Assembly (NCBI GenBank): GCA_016710625.1
Contig: JADJVK010000016.1
Span: 28,741-92,740 of the forward strand
Direction of reading: 5' to 3'
DNA length: 64,000 nt
From: Saprospiraceae bacterium
GTDB taxonomy: Bacteria > Bacteroidota > Bacteroidia > Chitinophagales > Saprospiraceae
The position numbers were made by a program, and so were the translations under genes. The notes under the pieces were generated by a model. It had not been told where the DNA came from, ran no database searches, and saw nothing but the letters and a program-made list of their open reading frames with translations. This document shows, in pieces, positions 9,728 through 20,579 of the stretch. Each line of letters begins with the position of its first letter. Within the stretch, counting starts at the first letter, position 1.

Positions 9728-12700
9728 ATGAAAAAACTATTTACATTATTGCTAGGTGCAATAATTATTGCACTTTTATTTTCCAAATTTTCACAAAAGG
9801 ACAATTTTCAAAATATTAGCACTATCAATTCTGGAAATAGCATTGATACAAAACCTATCGCTGCTACACCGCCTGTAGTTTACAAATTAGAAAAAACAAG
9901 TGTTTCTAAGCCATTTGTAAATCACAGCAAAAGTACTTCAGCTCAGAAAAAGAGTGAAATTGGCAGAAAAAGGAGCAGATTAGAAGAAAAAATTGAAGAA
10001 TCGTTTAAATACGATTTTGATAGAATTAAAAATCCAATTACAGGTACTGTTCCTGAAAATATGATTATTGATGGTTTGGAAGCTACCAGAAAATTGCAAC
10101 AAATTCATTTCAATAATAGAGAAGATGCTTTGAGATGGAAGGAAAGAGGACCGAATAATGTCGGAGGAAGAACTAGGGTGATTTTAGTGGATGAAAATGA
10201 CTCCACAAGAAGAACTGTTTTTGCTGGAAGTGTATCTGGTGGATTATGGAAAACTACTGATATTACTGCAGCTAAACCTAATTGGGTAAAAATCAACGAT
10301 TTTTAGAAAATCTCTCTGTTGGTGCATTAGTTCAAGACCCTAGAGACCCAAAAATAATGTATTTAGGTACAGGAGAGGGTTATCCGAATGCTGATGCAGT
10401 GAGAGGTGTTGGTATTTTCAAATCTACTGATGGTGGAAACACTTGGACACTTCTTCCTTCTACTAAAAAATTAAATAATTTTGCTTTTGTTCAAAGATTG
10501 GTTTTCAACCCAATTACAAATGCACTTTTTGCTGCAACATCTACTGGCTTATATAGAACCAATGATGGTGGAGTGACTTGGTCAAAAGCTATATTAAGTT
10601 CAAAAATATTTGACTTAGAGTGGTCACCTGCTGGATATATGTTAGCATCAAGTGCTTCTTCTATATTTAGATTGACGAATGCTGACTCTACTACATTTAC
10701 CAATTTAACCAATGGTGCTAATTCTGGTTTTATCAAAAATTTGGCTAGGGTTGAATTCAATGTATGTAAGAATATCCACATGTGATTTATGCTATTGGTG
10801 CAGTTGGTAGTGCGGCTTCCAATGTAATGAGAAGTAATGATGAAGGTAAAACATGGGTAATTGGTGAAATCCCTCAAAAACTAAATTTTAATAATGAGTA
10901 TGAAGAATTTACTAGTGGACAGGCATGGTATGATTTGACTATTTGTGCATCACCAAATGACACTAATATAGTTTGGGCTGGTGGTGTTACCATGTCAAGA
11001 AGTACTAATGGAGGAATAACATTTTCGCAAATTGGAAATAATTTACACTCAGACCAACATATCACGATGTTCGATCCGAAAATGGATAGTGTAATGTATG
11101 CTGGTAATGATGGTGGAATTTATAGAAGTATTAATGCTAATAAAAATAATATGACATTTGAAGCAAAAGAGGACAATTATATTACCACTCAGTTTTATGC
11201 CTGTGCTATGCATCCCGACTCCTTATCTAATTATTTTATTGGAGGAACTCAGGATAATAATTCATTGAAATTGAATGGAGTAGGCATTGCTTCAGCATCA
11301 GTAGTCAAAGGTGGGGACGGAATGTTTTGTCATATTGACCAAAAAGATCCAAAATATCAAATGGCTTGCTCACAAAATGCAGTTTATTCTGTTTCCATAA
11401 ATGGAGGACAAACTTGGGGTGCAGGATTTGATTTTAAAGGTAATTGGGCTGCTGCATCAGATTATGATAATATCAATGGCGTTATGTACACACAATCTAG
11501 ACTTGGTGATATTTTCGAATGGAAAGTTAGAGCTGGTTTACAACCAAGAAAGATGACAATCAAAGGTGCTAAAGTAAGTATTGAATCAATATTATGTGAT
11601 CCGAATAAAGGAGGTAGAGTTTATATTGGTTCCGCTGGTGGTAGAATTTCAGTAATTGAAGATGCTTTAAATGGGGATACAATAATAAATGCAACAGCAC
11701 TTACTAGTTTTGCCTAGTGGTGGTAATGTTTCATGTATAAGTGCTGAAGAGGGCAATGAGAATCACTTGATAGTATGTGTATCAAATACTGGATTGGCAA
11801 ATAATATTTTTGAAAGCTTTGATAGAGGAAAAACATGGATTGGAGTGGAAGGAACTGGTGTAGCAACAGACAAAAGATTTCCAGATATATCTGTTAAATG
11901 GGTGATTTTTGCTCCAGGAGATGCTACAAAAGCAATAATTGCTACTGAATTTGGTGTTTGGAATACTCAAAAATTAGATGGACCCAATACTGTATGGATT
12001 CCACCATCACCTATATTCGGTACTCCGTTAGTGAGAACTGAAATGCCACAATATCGAAAATCAGATAATGTTATATTAGCAGGAACTTATGGAAGAGGGC
12101 TTTGGACAACTGATGCATTTTCGCCATTAGTACCCAAAATGGCTTTCGAAAAAGTAACTTATTTGAATACACCAGTTAGTTTTCAGAACCAATCCATCAA
12201 TGCTCAATCTTTGTTATGGGATTTTGGAGATGGAACAACTTCTACAGAAGAAAATCCAGTACATAGCTATTCTAAGATTGGAACTTATCCTGTTAGTTTA
12301 AAGGTAAATAATATTTCTAGTATAAGCTCTTATGTTGCAGTACTTCCGGATAGACCTTTACCATATCAAGCTGGCACTATAGATTATGGTGGAAATTTTG
12401 AAGGGTTCACTGAGCAATATGCTGTAGATACAAAATCTGGAAGTTCATTTGACAGAGGAAACTCCACACAATCTGGCAAAAGTGGCGTTAAATCAGGAGC
12501 AAATGCTTTTGTATTAGGAATCAATGAAACTTATTATCAACCCAATACAGATACTAGATTATATTTATCTAACTTCAATATGAAGGATAATGGAATCTAT
12601 GAATTTAGTTTTTGGGCAAAACAAAAATTACATGAAGGAACTGATGGATATGTAATTGAATATTCATTGGATAGAGGAATCAGTTGGAAAACATTGGGTA

Positions 12701-13507
12701 CTGCAAAATCTGGTTGGTACACTACCACCAGCACTGGTACAAATTTTCCAGATGGTACACCATTCTTTAGTACAAACCTCAGTAATTATACAAGATTCGC
12801 ATTAAATATCAGTGATTTAGCTGGAAATGAGAATGTAGCTTTCAGAATTGTTTTCAAATCTGAAGATACTGGTTCACATGCTGGTGTGGCTATAGATGAT
12901 GTAGAAATCTCAAAATATAGCGGTGAATTATTAACAAAAGTTATAGACCAATCCTTGAAATTCAATTCATCAACTGATTTGATAATCAATTGGAGTACAT
13001 TACCTGAATATTATTGTTCTAAATTTGAAGTTGAATTGTCAACCAATGGAATTGATTTCAAAACGATAAAGACAGTGAATTCAACAGGATTTTTGACTGC
13101 TAATAGACAGAATTATAGCATAAAAGAAATTGCTACAACTTGTGTATATTTTGTAAGAATTAAAGTAATCAATGAAAGTCTATCGGCTGGATATTCTAAG
13201 GTTTTCTATACTCCGTTAATGTCGATAAAAAGAGATGAACAATGTGGAAGTGGAATATTTCAGATTTTCCCGAATCCATTTAAAAACTTTATAAATATTT
13301 CTTTTACAGAGTTGATAACGAATACCTTTGAAAGTGGAATTATTTGATGATACTGGAAGATTGGTTTATTCAGAAACAGCTGATCTGAAAGATGCTGCTT
13401 ATTTCACTATTAAAAATTTAGATAATTTACCAAAAGGAGTATATTTCCTAAGGACACAATTTGGGGAAGCGGAAACCCAAACTTATAAATTGATTGGTGG
13501 AAACTAA
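9728..13507 (+). pseudogene. Second BNR-repeat/PKD/T9SS exoprotein, interrupted by four frameshifts
   Basis: This is a tandem paralogue of the gene at 6298, about 1,255 residues once four indels are bridged: near 10304 (loss of T), near 10772 (loss of A), near 11709 (extra T) and near 13333 (extra A). In order it has a signal anchor, RWKERGPNNVGGRTR, BNR repeats (STDGGNTWTL, TNDGGVTWSK, SNDEGKTWVI, SINGGQTWGA, SFDRGKTWIG), a PKD domain (LLWDFGDGTTS), a jelly-roll-like region and a T9SS sorting domain starting IFPNPFKNFINI and ending at the TAA at 13507. It differs from its neighbour by a longer spacer before the sorting domain. Probably a surface-exposed sialidase-fold or adhesin-type protein; the exact activity is unknown. 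Confidence 0.8.
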
Positions 13508-13513
13508 ATTTAC

Positions 13514-13552
13514 AAAAAAAGAGTTATGGTGAAAATCATAACTCTTTTTTTT
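13514..13552 (+). terminator. Rho-independent terminator after the BNR/T9SS genes
   Basis: Stem AAAGAGTTATG / CATAACTCTTT with an 8-nt loop and a run of eight T, starting 7 bp after the reconstructed stop. Confidence 0.9.
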
Positions 13553-13609
13553 GATTGGAACAATTTTTAAATAAAAATTGAGTTATTCTATAAGTTTAAA
13601 TTTAAATAA

Positions 13610-14497
13610 ATGAATAAATATTTTTCTCTATTTATCCTTTTCCTTTTTGTAACAGCTGCAAATGGGCAACAAAAAATCGAAAATGCCTTGTTGTGGAAAA
13701 TCGAAGATCCCAAAAACAAAGAAATCAAATCATACCTTTTTGGAACGATTCACTTAATAGGCAAAAACGATTTTATCCTTCGTGATGAAGTCAAAACGGC
13801 TTTAGACAATTGTAAAAGTACCATTTTTGAGCTCAATATGGACGACATGAACGACATGTCGAAAATGATGGGCATCATGATGAAGGCAAATATGAATGGC
13901 GATTCCACTCTGAAAGATTTAATCTCAAAAGAAGACTACAACTTAGTAAATGATTTCTTTTCAAAAGAAGGCATCCCGTTGGTCATGTTTGAAAAAATGA
14001 AGCCGATGTTTATTTCTTCATTAATTATGGGACCGATGAGTGGGAATGAAAAAGAAGAAATGGTGTCTTATGAAATGGAATTATTAAAAATTGCTAAAGA
14101 AAAACAAAAGAAAATAGATGGGCTAGAAACCTTTGAATATCAATTAGGTATTTTCGATATCATCCCTTATTCTCTTCAAGCAAAGCTTTTGGTGGAAGCG
14201 GTAAAATCGTCAAAAGATACCACTTCTGATAATCAATTGGTCGATATGATAGCAGCATACAAAAATCAAGATTTACAAAAATTGCAAGTATTGATGAATA
14301 GCGATACAAAAGAATTGGGTGATTACACCAAACTATTATTGGATGATCGAAACAAAAATTGGGTGCCCATCATCAAAACGAAAATTGCTGAGCCCACTTT
14401 TTTTGCAGTGGGGGCAGGTCATTTGGCTGGTGAAAATGGGGTGATTTCCCTTTTGAGAAAAGCTGGATTAAAGGTTACTCCGGTTATTAAAATTTAA
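13610..14497 (+). CDS. TraB/GumN family protein (Tiki-like)
   Basis: 295 residues with an N-terminal signal peptide ending near NGQQK. The two hallmark motifs of the TraB/GumN superfamily are present: SYLFGTIHL near residue 43 and FFAVGAGHLAGENGV near residue 266. These carry the GxxH motifs proposed to bind metal in the Tiki metalloprotease group. Expected location is the periplasm or surface. Its function in Bacteroidota is not established. A terminator for it lies inside the 3' end of the convergent amidase gene, with which it overlaps by 11 bp. Confidence 0.85.
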   Translation: MNKYFSLFILFLFVTAANGQQKIENALLWKIEDPKNKEIKSYLFGTIHLIGKNDFILRDEVKTALDNCKSTIFELNMDDMNDMSKMMGIMMKANMNGDSTLKDLISKEDYNLVNDFFSKEGIPLVMFEKMKPMFISSLIMGPMSGNEKEEMVSYEMELLKIAKEKQKKIDGLETFEYQLGIFDIIPYSLQAKLLVEAVKSSKDTTSDNQLVDMIAAYKNQDLQKLQVLMNSDTKELGDYTKLLLDDRNKNWVPIIKTKIAEPTFFAVGAGHLAGENGVISLLRKAGLKVTPVIKI

Positions 14498-15254
14498 TTT
14501 CGAATTGATCTCTATCATTCAAAAAGCCAAATTGAGTCCTAAAGTCAGTTTGGCTTTTTTTGTCCAGTTTGATAGTCTTCACCATTTCTTCGTTTTCTAT
14601 TTCAAAAAGTATATTTCCCGCAAAATCAATAATTTGGCTGTCTCCAGAATATTCTAATTCATTTCCATCCAACCCTACCCTATTGACGCCAACAGTAAAG
14701 GATTGATTTTCAATAGCTCTTGCTTTTAATAATGATTTCCAAGCATAAGCTCTTCTCTGGGGCCAATTTGCCACATAAACCAATAAGTCATAATCATCCG
14801 TATTTCTACTCCAAACTGGAAATCTTAAATCATAACAAACCAAAGGGCAAATCTTCCAACCTTTCCATTCTATTATCTTTCGTTCTTTGCCTGCTGTGTA
14901 ATGGGCATCTTCTTTTCCATAACTGAACAAATGTCTTTTATCGTAAGATTCGTAAAATCCATTTGGGTAAACACAATAAAGTCGGTTGTAATAATTCCCC
15001 TTTTCTTCGATAATCAAACTTCCGATGAGGAGTGCATTCTTATCATTTGCAATATTACACATCCAATTGAACGTTTCACCGCCTTCATTTTCAGCTAGTT
15101 CGCCACATTTCATGCTAAAACCTGTCGAGAACATTTCAGGCAAAATAATCAAATCAGTTGCATCAATTTTGGAATTTATCATTTCCTCTAAATGTGCTAA
15201 ATTTGATATTTTATCCTCCCATTTCAAATCAGCTTGAATGATAGATACTTTCAT
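14487..15254 (-). CDS. Carbon-nitrogen hydrolase (nitrilase superfamily, omega-amidase-like)
   Basis: 255 residues, full length. The Glu-Lys-Cys triad is visible as LILPEMFSTGF (Glu about 42), YDKRHLFSYG (Lys) and LVCYDLRFPVWSR (Cys about 136). The CYDLRFPxxxR signature fits the YafV/NIT2 group, which hydrolyses omega-amides such as 2-oxoglutaramate from glutamine transamination and from methionine salvage. The start MKVSIIQADLKWED is typical. It lies 18 bp downstream of the GH95-like gene on the same strand and may share its transcript. Confidence 0.88.
   Translation of the reverse strand: MKVSIIQADLKWEDKISNLAHLEEMINSKIDATDLIILPEMFSTGFSMKCGELAENEGGETFNWMCNIANDKNALLIGSLIIEEKGNYYNRLYCVYPNGFYESYDKRHLFSYGKEDAHYTAGKERKIIEWKGWKICPLVCYDLRFPVWSRNTDDYDLLVYVANWPQRRAYAWKSLLKARAIENQSFTVGVNRVGLDGNELEYSGDSQIIDFAGNILFEIENEEMVKTIKLDKKSQTDFRTQFGFLNDRDQFEIKF
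14521..14561 (+). terminator. Intrinsic terminator for the TraB/GumN gene inside the convergent gene
   Basis: AAAAAGCCAAA and TTTGGCTTTTTTT pair around an approximately 17-nt loop, 24 bp after the TraB/GumN stop on the plus strand. The sequence also encodes part of the amidase C-terminus on the minus strand. Confidence 0.6.
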
Positions 15255-15272
15255 ATTATGTAGTTTTTATTG

Positions 15273-17558
15273 TTATTCATAACCATTTTTTATGACAATA
15301 GTTGCTCCCCTATTCAAGGATATTTTTAATACATTATTTTCAATCAACTTAACTTTCTCTTGCTCTTTTTGTTCCACAAACCAAGTTTTGAAAGGAAGTT
15401 TAAAATAAAAATCTCCGCTACTTTCTGCCGTAAATTGCACATTGTCCAAAGTGCCATTTTCAATCGCTGCACTGACTAAAATTGCACCTTCTGCTCTTAG
15501 ATTTTCGAAACTCACATTTTTCCAACTTTCAGGAATTGCTGGAAAAACTTCAATCATCCCATCCTGACTTTGAAGTAACATTTCTTGAATACCTGAAGCA
15601 AAAGCAAAATTTCCTTCCAGAGTAAACGGTCGATAATTTATTTTACTATATCCTTTTTTGCTCTGATCTCCATTCAGATGAAAACTATTCACCGAACAAA
15701 ATGCTTCTGCAAATATTTTCAATGCTTTGGCTGCTCCTTCCCCATCCTTTGCTCTTGCTTTCAAATTCCCTAACCAACTAAAACTATATCCAGTCCAATT
15801 ATCCGTTCCCAATTTATCCAAATAAGCTAAAGAATTTCTTATGGTTTTTTGTTCCTCCAAGTTGTTCATATGCATCAAACCGAGGGGATGAATAGCCATT
15901 AAATGAGAAAAATGACGGTGAGACTCCTTCAATGGCTGATCTTTTGCAATCAACAAACCCATTTTGGCATCTATTTCTAATGGTGGAAGCAATTGATAAA
16001 TGGAGTCAAATCTGATTTTATCTCTATCATATTGCAATTCTTTTGCTAACTCAGCTCCTTTCTCAAAGACAAAATGAATCAATGCATTATCATAATTCGT
16101 TGGGGTCTTAAACCATGCATGGATGCTATTGTCATGGATTTCTGGACTAGAGGAAATCGGCAATTGCAGAAAGCCCTCCTTGTTTTTTTGTAAAATCTGT
16201 TCCAAAAAACGAGCAGTTTCTTTTATCCAAGGATAACACCTTCTCTCCAAAAATCTTCTATTCTTTGAATATCTCCATTGTAGATAATAATTTTGTGCCA
16301 ACCAAGCAGCAGTCGTCGGCGACAAAGCATATTGAATCCAGCCACCCATTGGTTCGCCGTTGATGGTCGATACTCCGGGCACATTCAATCCATTCACCCC
16401 AAAATACTTTTGAGTATATTTTTGATAGGTATCCCAATTATTATCAAGATGATCCAAAAGGCTATAGGCTTCATTCAAATGGTTGGATTTATAGGCGGGC
16501 CAATAGCTCATTTCTGTATTCAGATCATAGTGAAAATCTCCTTTCCAAGGGGGTAGTTTACCATTATCCGCTGTCCAAATAGCTTGCAACGATATTGGGG
16601 GACTACCCCTTCTAGCCACCGATCCGAATTTGTACATATCCAAATAATATTGTCTTTCTAGCACCGAATCTGGTAAGTGAATAGCCGACTTTTTCCAAAA
16701 ATCTGACCACCAATTGGTGTGATCCTTTAGCTCTTTCAAATAACTGTTTGTTACCGAACTAGCCGATTCTAAAACATCGTTTTTAGTGCTATCTCTAATA
16801 TAAACGATTGCCCAACTTCCTTCATAATTATTGTATTGCAATTTTCGCCATCTGATAATTACCCCATATTTCTTTCCATTCCCAATTTCTTGTTCGTAGT
16901 ATTTGGTAAATTTCGTTTTTGAAAATTTACCTTTCGGATAGCCCAATCTCGACAAATCATCACCTTCGACAGAGCCACCTGATTTTTGGCTGATACCCAC
17001 ATCATTAGGTGCTATTAAATTTATATTGATAGTATCCACATTTTCTAATCGAAACCAACCAATATCCTTATTGGCATGAACGAAAGTCCTGACATTCACC
17101 TTATTGGTGTATTTTACCGTAACTTCACCATTTTGAATATCCAAGGATGAAGAGATGGGTGTTCCCCAATTTTTGCCAATGAATTCAATTGCTGCTCCTG
17201 GTAATTTTGTTGGTGCTGGTTCCCTTTCATAAGGCTCATCAAAATATTTTTGAACCAAATTATATTGTTTCTTTTCTACCTGTTCAGCCACCCATTTGTA
17301 AGAAAATTCAGGTCGATCAAGCCCTTTCATGGGTCTGGTATCCCAAAGGTCTGCCCTATCCAACGACATTCTGAGGTTGGTATCTTTTTGCCAAACCAAA
17401 GCTCCTAAAGTGCCATTTCCGATGGGCAAAGCCTCATCCCATCTTTTGGGCAATCCTGAAAATTGAAGATTATAGGCTGCTTTGGGCAAAAAATTATTAG
17501 CTGTTTGCCCAAAAAGGAAGTATGGAAATACGATTAAAAAAATAAGAATTCGCATCAT
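15273..17558 (-). CDS. GH95-like glycoside hydrolase (alpha-L-fucosidase/galactosidase type)
   Basis: 761 residues with a clear signal peptide (MMRILIFLIVFPYFLFGQ). The N-terminal beta-sandwich holds the family start WDEALPIGNGTLGALVW and SLDRADLWD. The (alpha/alpha)6 barrel contains DFHYDLNTEMSYWPAY, TAAWLAQNYYLQW, HFSHLMAIHPLGL and GYSFSWLGNLKARAKDG, all in GH95 order. A C-terminal sandwich follows. GH95 enzymes release fucose or L-galactose from glycans. It is a periplasmic or surface enzyme with no T9SS domain. There is no SusCD pair nearby, so it is not in a classical polysaccharide-utilisation locus. The specific sugar cannot be assigned from sequence alone. Confidence 0.85.
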   Translation of the reverse strand: MMRILIFLIVFPYFLFGQTANNFLPKAAYNLQFSGLPKRWDEALPIGNGTLGALVWQKDTNLRMSLDRADLWDTRPMKGLDRPEFSYKWVAEQVEKKQYNLVQKYFDEPYEREPAPTKLPGAAIEFIGKNWGTPISSSLDIQNGEVTVKYTNKVNVRTFVHANKDIGWFRLENVDTININLIAPNDVGISQKSGGSVEGDDLSRLGYPKGKFSKTKFTKYYEQEIGNGKKYGVIIRWRKLQYNNYEGSWAIVYIRDSTKNDVLESASSVTNSYLKELKDHTNWWSDFWKKSAIHLPDSVLERQYYLDMYKFGSVARRGSPPISLQAIWTADNGKLPPWKGDFHYDLNTEMSYWPAYKSNHLNEAYSLLDHLDNNWDTYQKYTQKYFGVNGLNVPGVSTINGEPMGGWIQYALSPTTAAWLAQNYYLQWRYSKNRRFLERRCYPWIKETARFLEQILQKNKEGFLQLPISSSPEIHDNSIHAWFKTPTNYDNALIHFVFEKGAELAKELQYDRDKIRFDSIYQLLPPLEIDAKMGLLIAKDQPLKESHRHFSHLMAIHPLGLMHMNNLEEQKTIRNSLAYLDKLGTDNWTGYSFSWLGNLKARAKDGEGAAKALKIFAEAFCSVNSFHLNGDQSKKGYSKINYRPFTLEGNFAFASGIQEMLLQSQDGMIEVFPAIPESWKNVSFENLRAEGAILVSAAIENGTLDNVQFTAESSGDFYFKLPFKTWFVEQKEQEKVKLIENNVLKISLNRGATIVIKNGYE

Positions 17559-17692
17559 TCAATTCTAAAATTTAGTGCAAGTTAGCCAAATTCTGTTAAT
17601 GAAATGGAATGGAAAATTAGAAATATTTTTATTTCAAAGGAGCAACGAATGGGAATTTATTGTAAAAAGTGAAAGCAAATTCAAATCAAAAC

Positions 17693-18136
17693 TTATTGTA
17701 CCACATATTCATAATTATAAAAGTCATCTCGACTAAAACCGATTTTTTCATATAATTTTTGGGCAACAAAATTATCAGTGGCAGTTGATAAAAATATTTT
17801 CTTCCGATTCGTCGCTTTTGAGAATTCAATTACTTTTTCAATTAATAGCGTTGCGACGCCCAAATTTCGATAGTCTGAACGGACATATAAATCATTTAAG
17901 AGCCAAGTCCGACCCAAACCCACTGATGTGAAAGTTGGATACAATTGGGTAAACCCAACCATTTCATGCTCTTTCTTAGCAAAAAACAGAACACTTTCTT
18001 CGAGTTGGAGTCTTTCTGCTAAAAAAGCTTTAGCTGCACCAACATCGCTTTTTTGTTGATAAAATTGCCGATATTCATCCAATAGAACTGCCAATTCGTC
18101 AACGTCTGATATTAAAGCTTTACTAATTGTTATCAC
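17693..18136 (-). CDS. GNAT family N-acetyltransferase
   Basis: 147 residues from a GTG start at 18136, which overlaps the stop of the exonuclease gene in a GTGA tetranucleotide (translational coupling). This start places ITISKALISDVDELAVLL at the N-terminus, the usual opening beta strand and helix of GNATs. A longer frame to 18223 would overlap the exonuclease by 90 bp and adds only a basic tail. Motif A is seen as LNDLYVRSDYRNLGVATLLIE (acetyl-CoA binding, Q/RxxGxA/G form) and the C-terminal AQKLYEKIGF is typical. The substrate is unknown. Confidence 0.85.
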   Translation of the reverse strand: MITISKALISDVDELAVLLDEYRQFYQQKSDVGAAKAFLAERLQLEESVLFFAKKEHEMVGFTQLYPTFTSVGLGRTWLLNDLYVRSDYRNLGVATLLIEKVIEFSKATNRKKIFLSTATDNFVAQKLYEKIGFSRDDFYNYEYVVQ

Positions 18137-18957
18137 TTCCTGAAATTTTTCAATTCTTCTTCTCTTACGATATTTTGGACGATTTTTTTCACTTGAGCAG
18201 AAAACTCTTTGTTCATAATCCAATGATAATAATTTTTGTCTTTCATCAGGATTTCTTTCACTGGCTGACCAAGATATTTTCCAAAATTAAAAATAATCGT
18301 TCCGTCGGTATCCACTTTTAGCCGTTGAGTGGCATCCAACATCTTCAAATCATTGGTAAATTCGTGCAAAACTTTCATGTCATTTTTCACAGGAGCTTCC
18401 ACTTTCTGACCTTCCTCATCCAACAAATCTACGCCATCATATTTTTCGAGCTGCCCTTTCAGTACATCTATGGTTGCCTTCACATCTGCCAATGCATCGT
18501 GAGCATCTTCCAATTCCTTTCCACAATACAATCGATAAGCCGCTTTCAAGGTTCTAGATTCCATTTTGTAAAAAATCCGCTGTACATCTATCAGATTTCG
18601 ATGCTCCACATCCCAATCGATTCCGACTCTTGCAAATTCTTCCATCAACAATGGAATATCGAATCGGTTACTATTGTAGCCTGCGATGTCTGCATCTCCT
18701 ATGAAATCGTATATTTTGTTTGCAACCTGCTGAAAAACAGGCTTATTGGCAAGATCCTTCGCTGTGATGCCATGTACATTCTCCGCTTCTTTTGAAATAG
18801 GAATTCCGGGATTAATCAATAAAACCAATTCTTCTGGAGCATTATTATTTGCGAAATATTTCACTAATCCTATTTGAATAATCCTGTCTCGGATAACATT
18901 CAATCCAGTCGCCTCAACATCGAAAAATACAAGATCCTTTTTTAGGTTGAAATCCAT
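18133..18957 (-). CDS. DnaQ-like 3'-5' exonuclease (DEDDh)
   Basis: 274 residues from the ATG at 18957 (MDFNLKKDLVFFDVEATGL). The frame extends further upstream but without family similarity. The DEDDh residues are visible: FDVEATG (Asp, Glu), GYNSNRFDIPLL (second Asp) and the final HDALADVKAT (His, Asp). Residues from about 200 on form a C-terminal extension with FNFGKYLGQPV, the DUF3820-like segment often attached to such exonucleases. It degrades ssDNA or RNA ends; a repair or RNA-maturation role is likely but not defined. It is translationally coupled to the GNAT gene. Confidence 0.88.
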   Translation of the reverse strand: MDFNLKKDLVFFDVEATGLNVIRDRIIQIGLVKYFANNNAPEELVLLINPGIPISKEAENVHGITAKDLANKPVFQQVANKIYDFIGDADIAGYNSNRFDIPLLMEEFARVGIDWDVEHRNLIDVQRIFYKMESRTLKAAYRLYCGKELEDAHDALADVKATIDVLKGQLEKYDGVDLLDEEGQKVEAPVKNDMKVLHEFTNDLKMLDATQRLKVDTDGTIIFNFGKYLGQPVKEILMKDKNYYHWIMNKEFSAQVKKIVQNIVREEELKNFRK

Positions 18958-19112
18958 ATTATTACTTAAAAGTTTATGAGTTTCAAAGGTAAGGAAAAAA
19001 TGGATATGAGTTGTTGTTTTTGTAACTCGTACTTTTAAATCCTTGTTGGAAACAAGAAAGGATTCTAAATTAAACGACAAATTTAAAGAAGTAAACGGAG
19101 GAAAAAAAACAG

Positions 19113-20579
19113 TTATTCTTTCACCACTTTCCCACTTTGCACTCCAAACCCCTCCAAATAAACTGACCAGGCATAGATTCCTTTTGGTAAGGATAAGGTA
19201 TTGATTGCTAATTCCCCAGAGTCAGCAGTGAGTTGATGCTCTTGCACTAACCTACCCATACTATCGAATAATCTGAAGGTGCCTTTTCGCCATGATTGCA
19301 AACCCAATACCTCTATTTTCATCATTTCTTGTACTGGATTGGGATATACCTTTACATTGGGTGCAAAATAGAGAATGGGTGTACCAGTAGAAGTGATGGT
19401 GTCACAGTAGTTTTCGTAAGGCGTACCAGTTCTGTAATGCGGAAAATGGGGCGTTTGCCAATAATACCAGGTGGTTTTGATGGCTCTTTGCACAAAATCG
19501 CAGGCTGCCCCTTTCTCGTCGGGTCTATTGATAACATGTAAGTATCTCGAAGAACCTTGTGTACTAATATAAAGTTTGCAATCAGGTCCATGAAATAAGT
19601 TATTAAGATTGGTTGGGAAAAAGTTATTTATTCTATAACCATCCCATTCTCCAATGATGGTCTTGGAGGCTTGAATATCTGTTGCCCACAAATCAAACTG
19701 AAAGAGTTTAATTAGATTGGTTACATACAAAAATCTTCCAGATGGGGAAAATGCACAACCACCAGAATATATAGAATCATTTAGGTCTAAATACTTTGCA
19801 TTTGAAAACTCCCCAGCATTTCTGTCAAAGTCAAAAACTTGAATTCTTTCTGTCATATTATAGGTTGCAAATTTTGTTCCATCTTTAGAAAAGCAATATT
19901 GACCAGAGCCGCCACCTTCCCAATCATCAATCTCCCCTAGTTTTTGGGAAGAATATTTATAAATCGTATCTTTCGTAACTAGAATCTTATACCAAGTATT
20001 ACTATACACTTTCTTTTTTACTATCCACCAATCTTGATTATTAGCATGTTTAGAGGCATATATATTTCCATAAACTAAGGTGTCTTTAAAAATATTTACC
20101 CCTTTCTTAATTACTTCTCCTAACCCATTTTGTCTAGTCATATCAATTTCAGAATAATTCAGCCCATCCAATATATATTCATAATCAGTATCAATTTTTA
20201 TTCTATATTCTGGATTATGGAAAACCAAATAATGATTAGGGGTAGCTGGTTTTGGTAAGCTTAGAAAAGCAAAAAAACCGCCATAATCTCCAATTGAATT
20301 ACAGTTATTGTCATATCTTTTTCCAGGATTGATTTTATTCCCATTTTTCATTATTTTATCTTGGGTGTTCATGATTTCGCAACCATTGGAATAAAACTGG
20401 AGTTGCCCAAGGCTATCTGACATATATAAAGAAGAAGTTGCAAAATCCAAACTCATTTCACCTCTATACTTGTATATGGGGTTATTATTAAAATTAAATT
20501 CTGTAATTCCAAATGAGAATCTGTACTTGCATTTACTCCTTTCCAAATAACCAAACATAATCATATTTAGATTGGCCAA
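19113..20579 (-). CDS. T9SS-sorted beta-propeller-like secreted protein, start broken by an in-frame stop
   Basis: 488 residues are readable from a TTG. The body has YVTN/lactonase-like repeats (CFSKDGTKFATYN, CAFSPSGRFLYVTN) and the C-terminus is a type A sorting domain (VKVYPNPVQEMMKIEV to KVVKE). The expected signal peptide is missing from this start. It lies just upstream in the same frame: ATG ATG AAA at 20627, then TAA at 20618-20616, then a hydrophobic stretch FIIAILFLGNNILAN. The true gene is therefore probably 19113-20627 with one nonsense codon or base error. A decayed paralogue occupies 63063-64000. Function unknown; a secreted surface protein is likely. Confidence 0.75.
   Translation of the reverse strand: MANLNMIMFGYLERSKCKYRFSFGITEFNFNNNPIYKYRGEMSLDFATSSLYMSDSLGQLQFYSNGCEIMNTQDKIMKNGNKINPGKRYDNNCNSIGDYGGFFAFLSLPKPATPNHYLVFHNPEYRIKIDTDYEYILDGLNYSEIDMTRQNGLGEVIKKGVNIFKDTLVYGNIYASKHANNQDWWIVKKKVYSNTWYKILVTKDTIYKYSSQKLGEIDDWEGGGSGQYCFSKDGTKFATYNMTERIQVFDFDRNAGEFSNAKYLDLNDSIYSGGCAFSPSGRFLYVTNLIKLFQFDLWATDIQASKTIIGEWDGYRINNFFPTNLNNLFHGPDCKLYISTQGSSRYLHVINRPDEKGAACDFVQRAIKTTWYYWQTPHFPHYRTGTPYENYCDTITSTGTPILYFAPNVKVYPNPVQEMMKIEVLGLQSWRKGTFRLFDSMGRLVQEHQLTADSGELAINTLSLPKGIYAWSVYLEGFGVQSGKVVKE

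Noticed and set aside
10491..10877. Minus-strand ORF inside the second BNR gene
   Set aside because: It is the complement of a clearly coding region with BNR motifs and has no independent similarity.
18137..18223. N-terminal extension of the GNAT protein
   Set aside because: The extra residues are basic, lack GNAT similarity and lie within the exonuclease gene; the GTGA overlap gives a better start.
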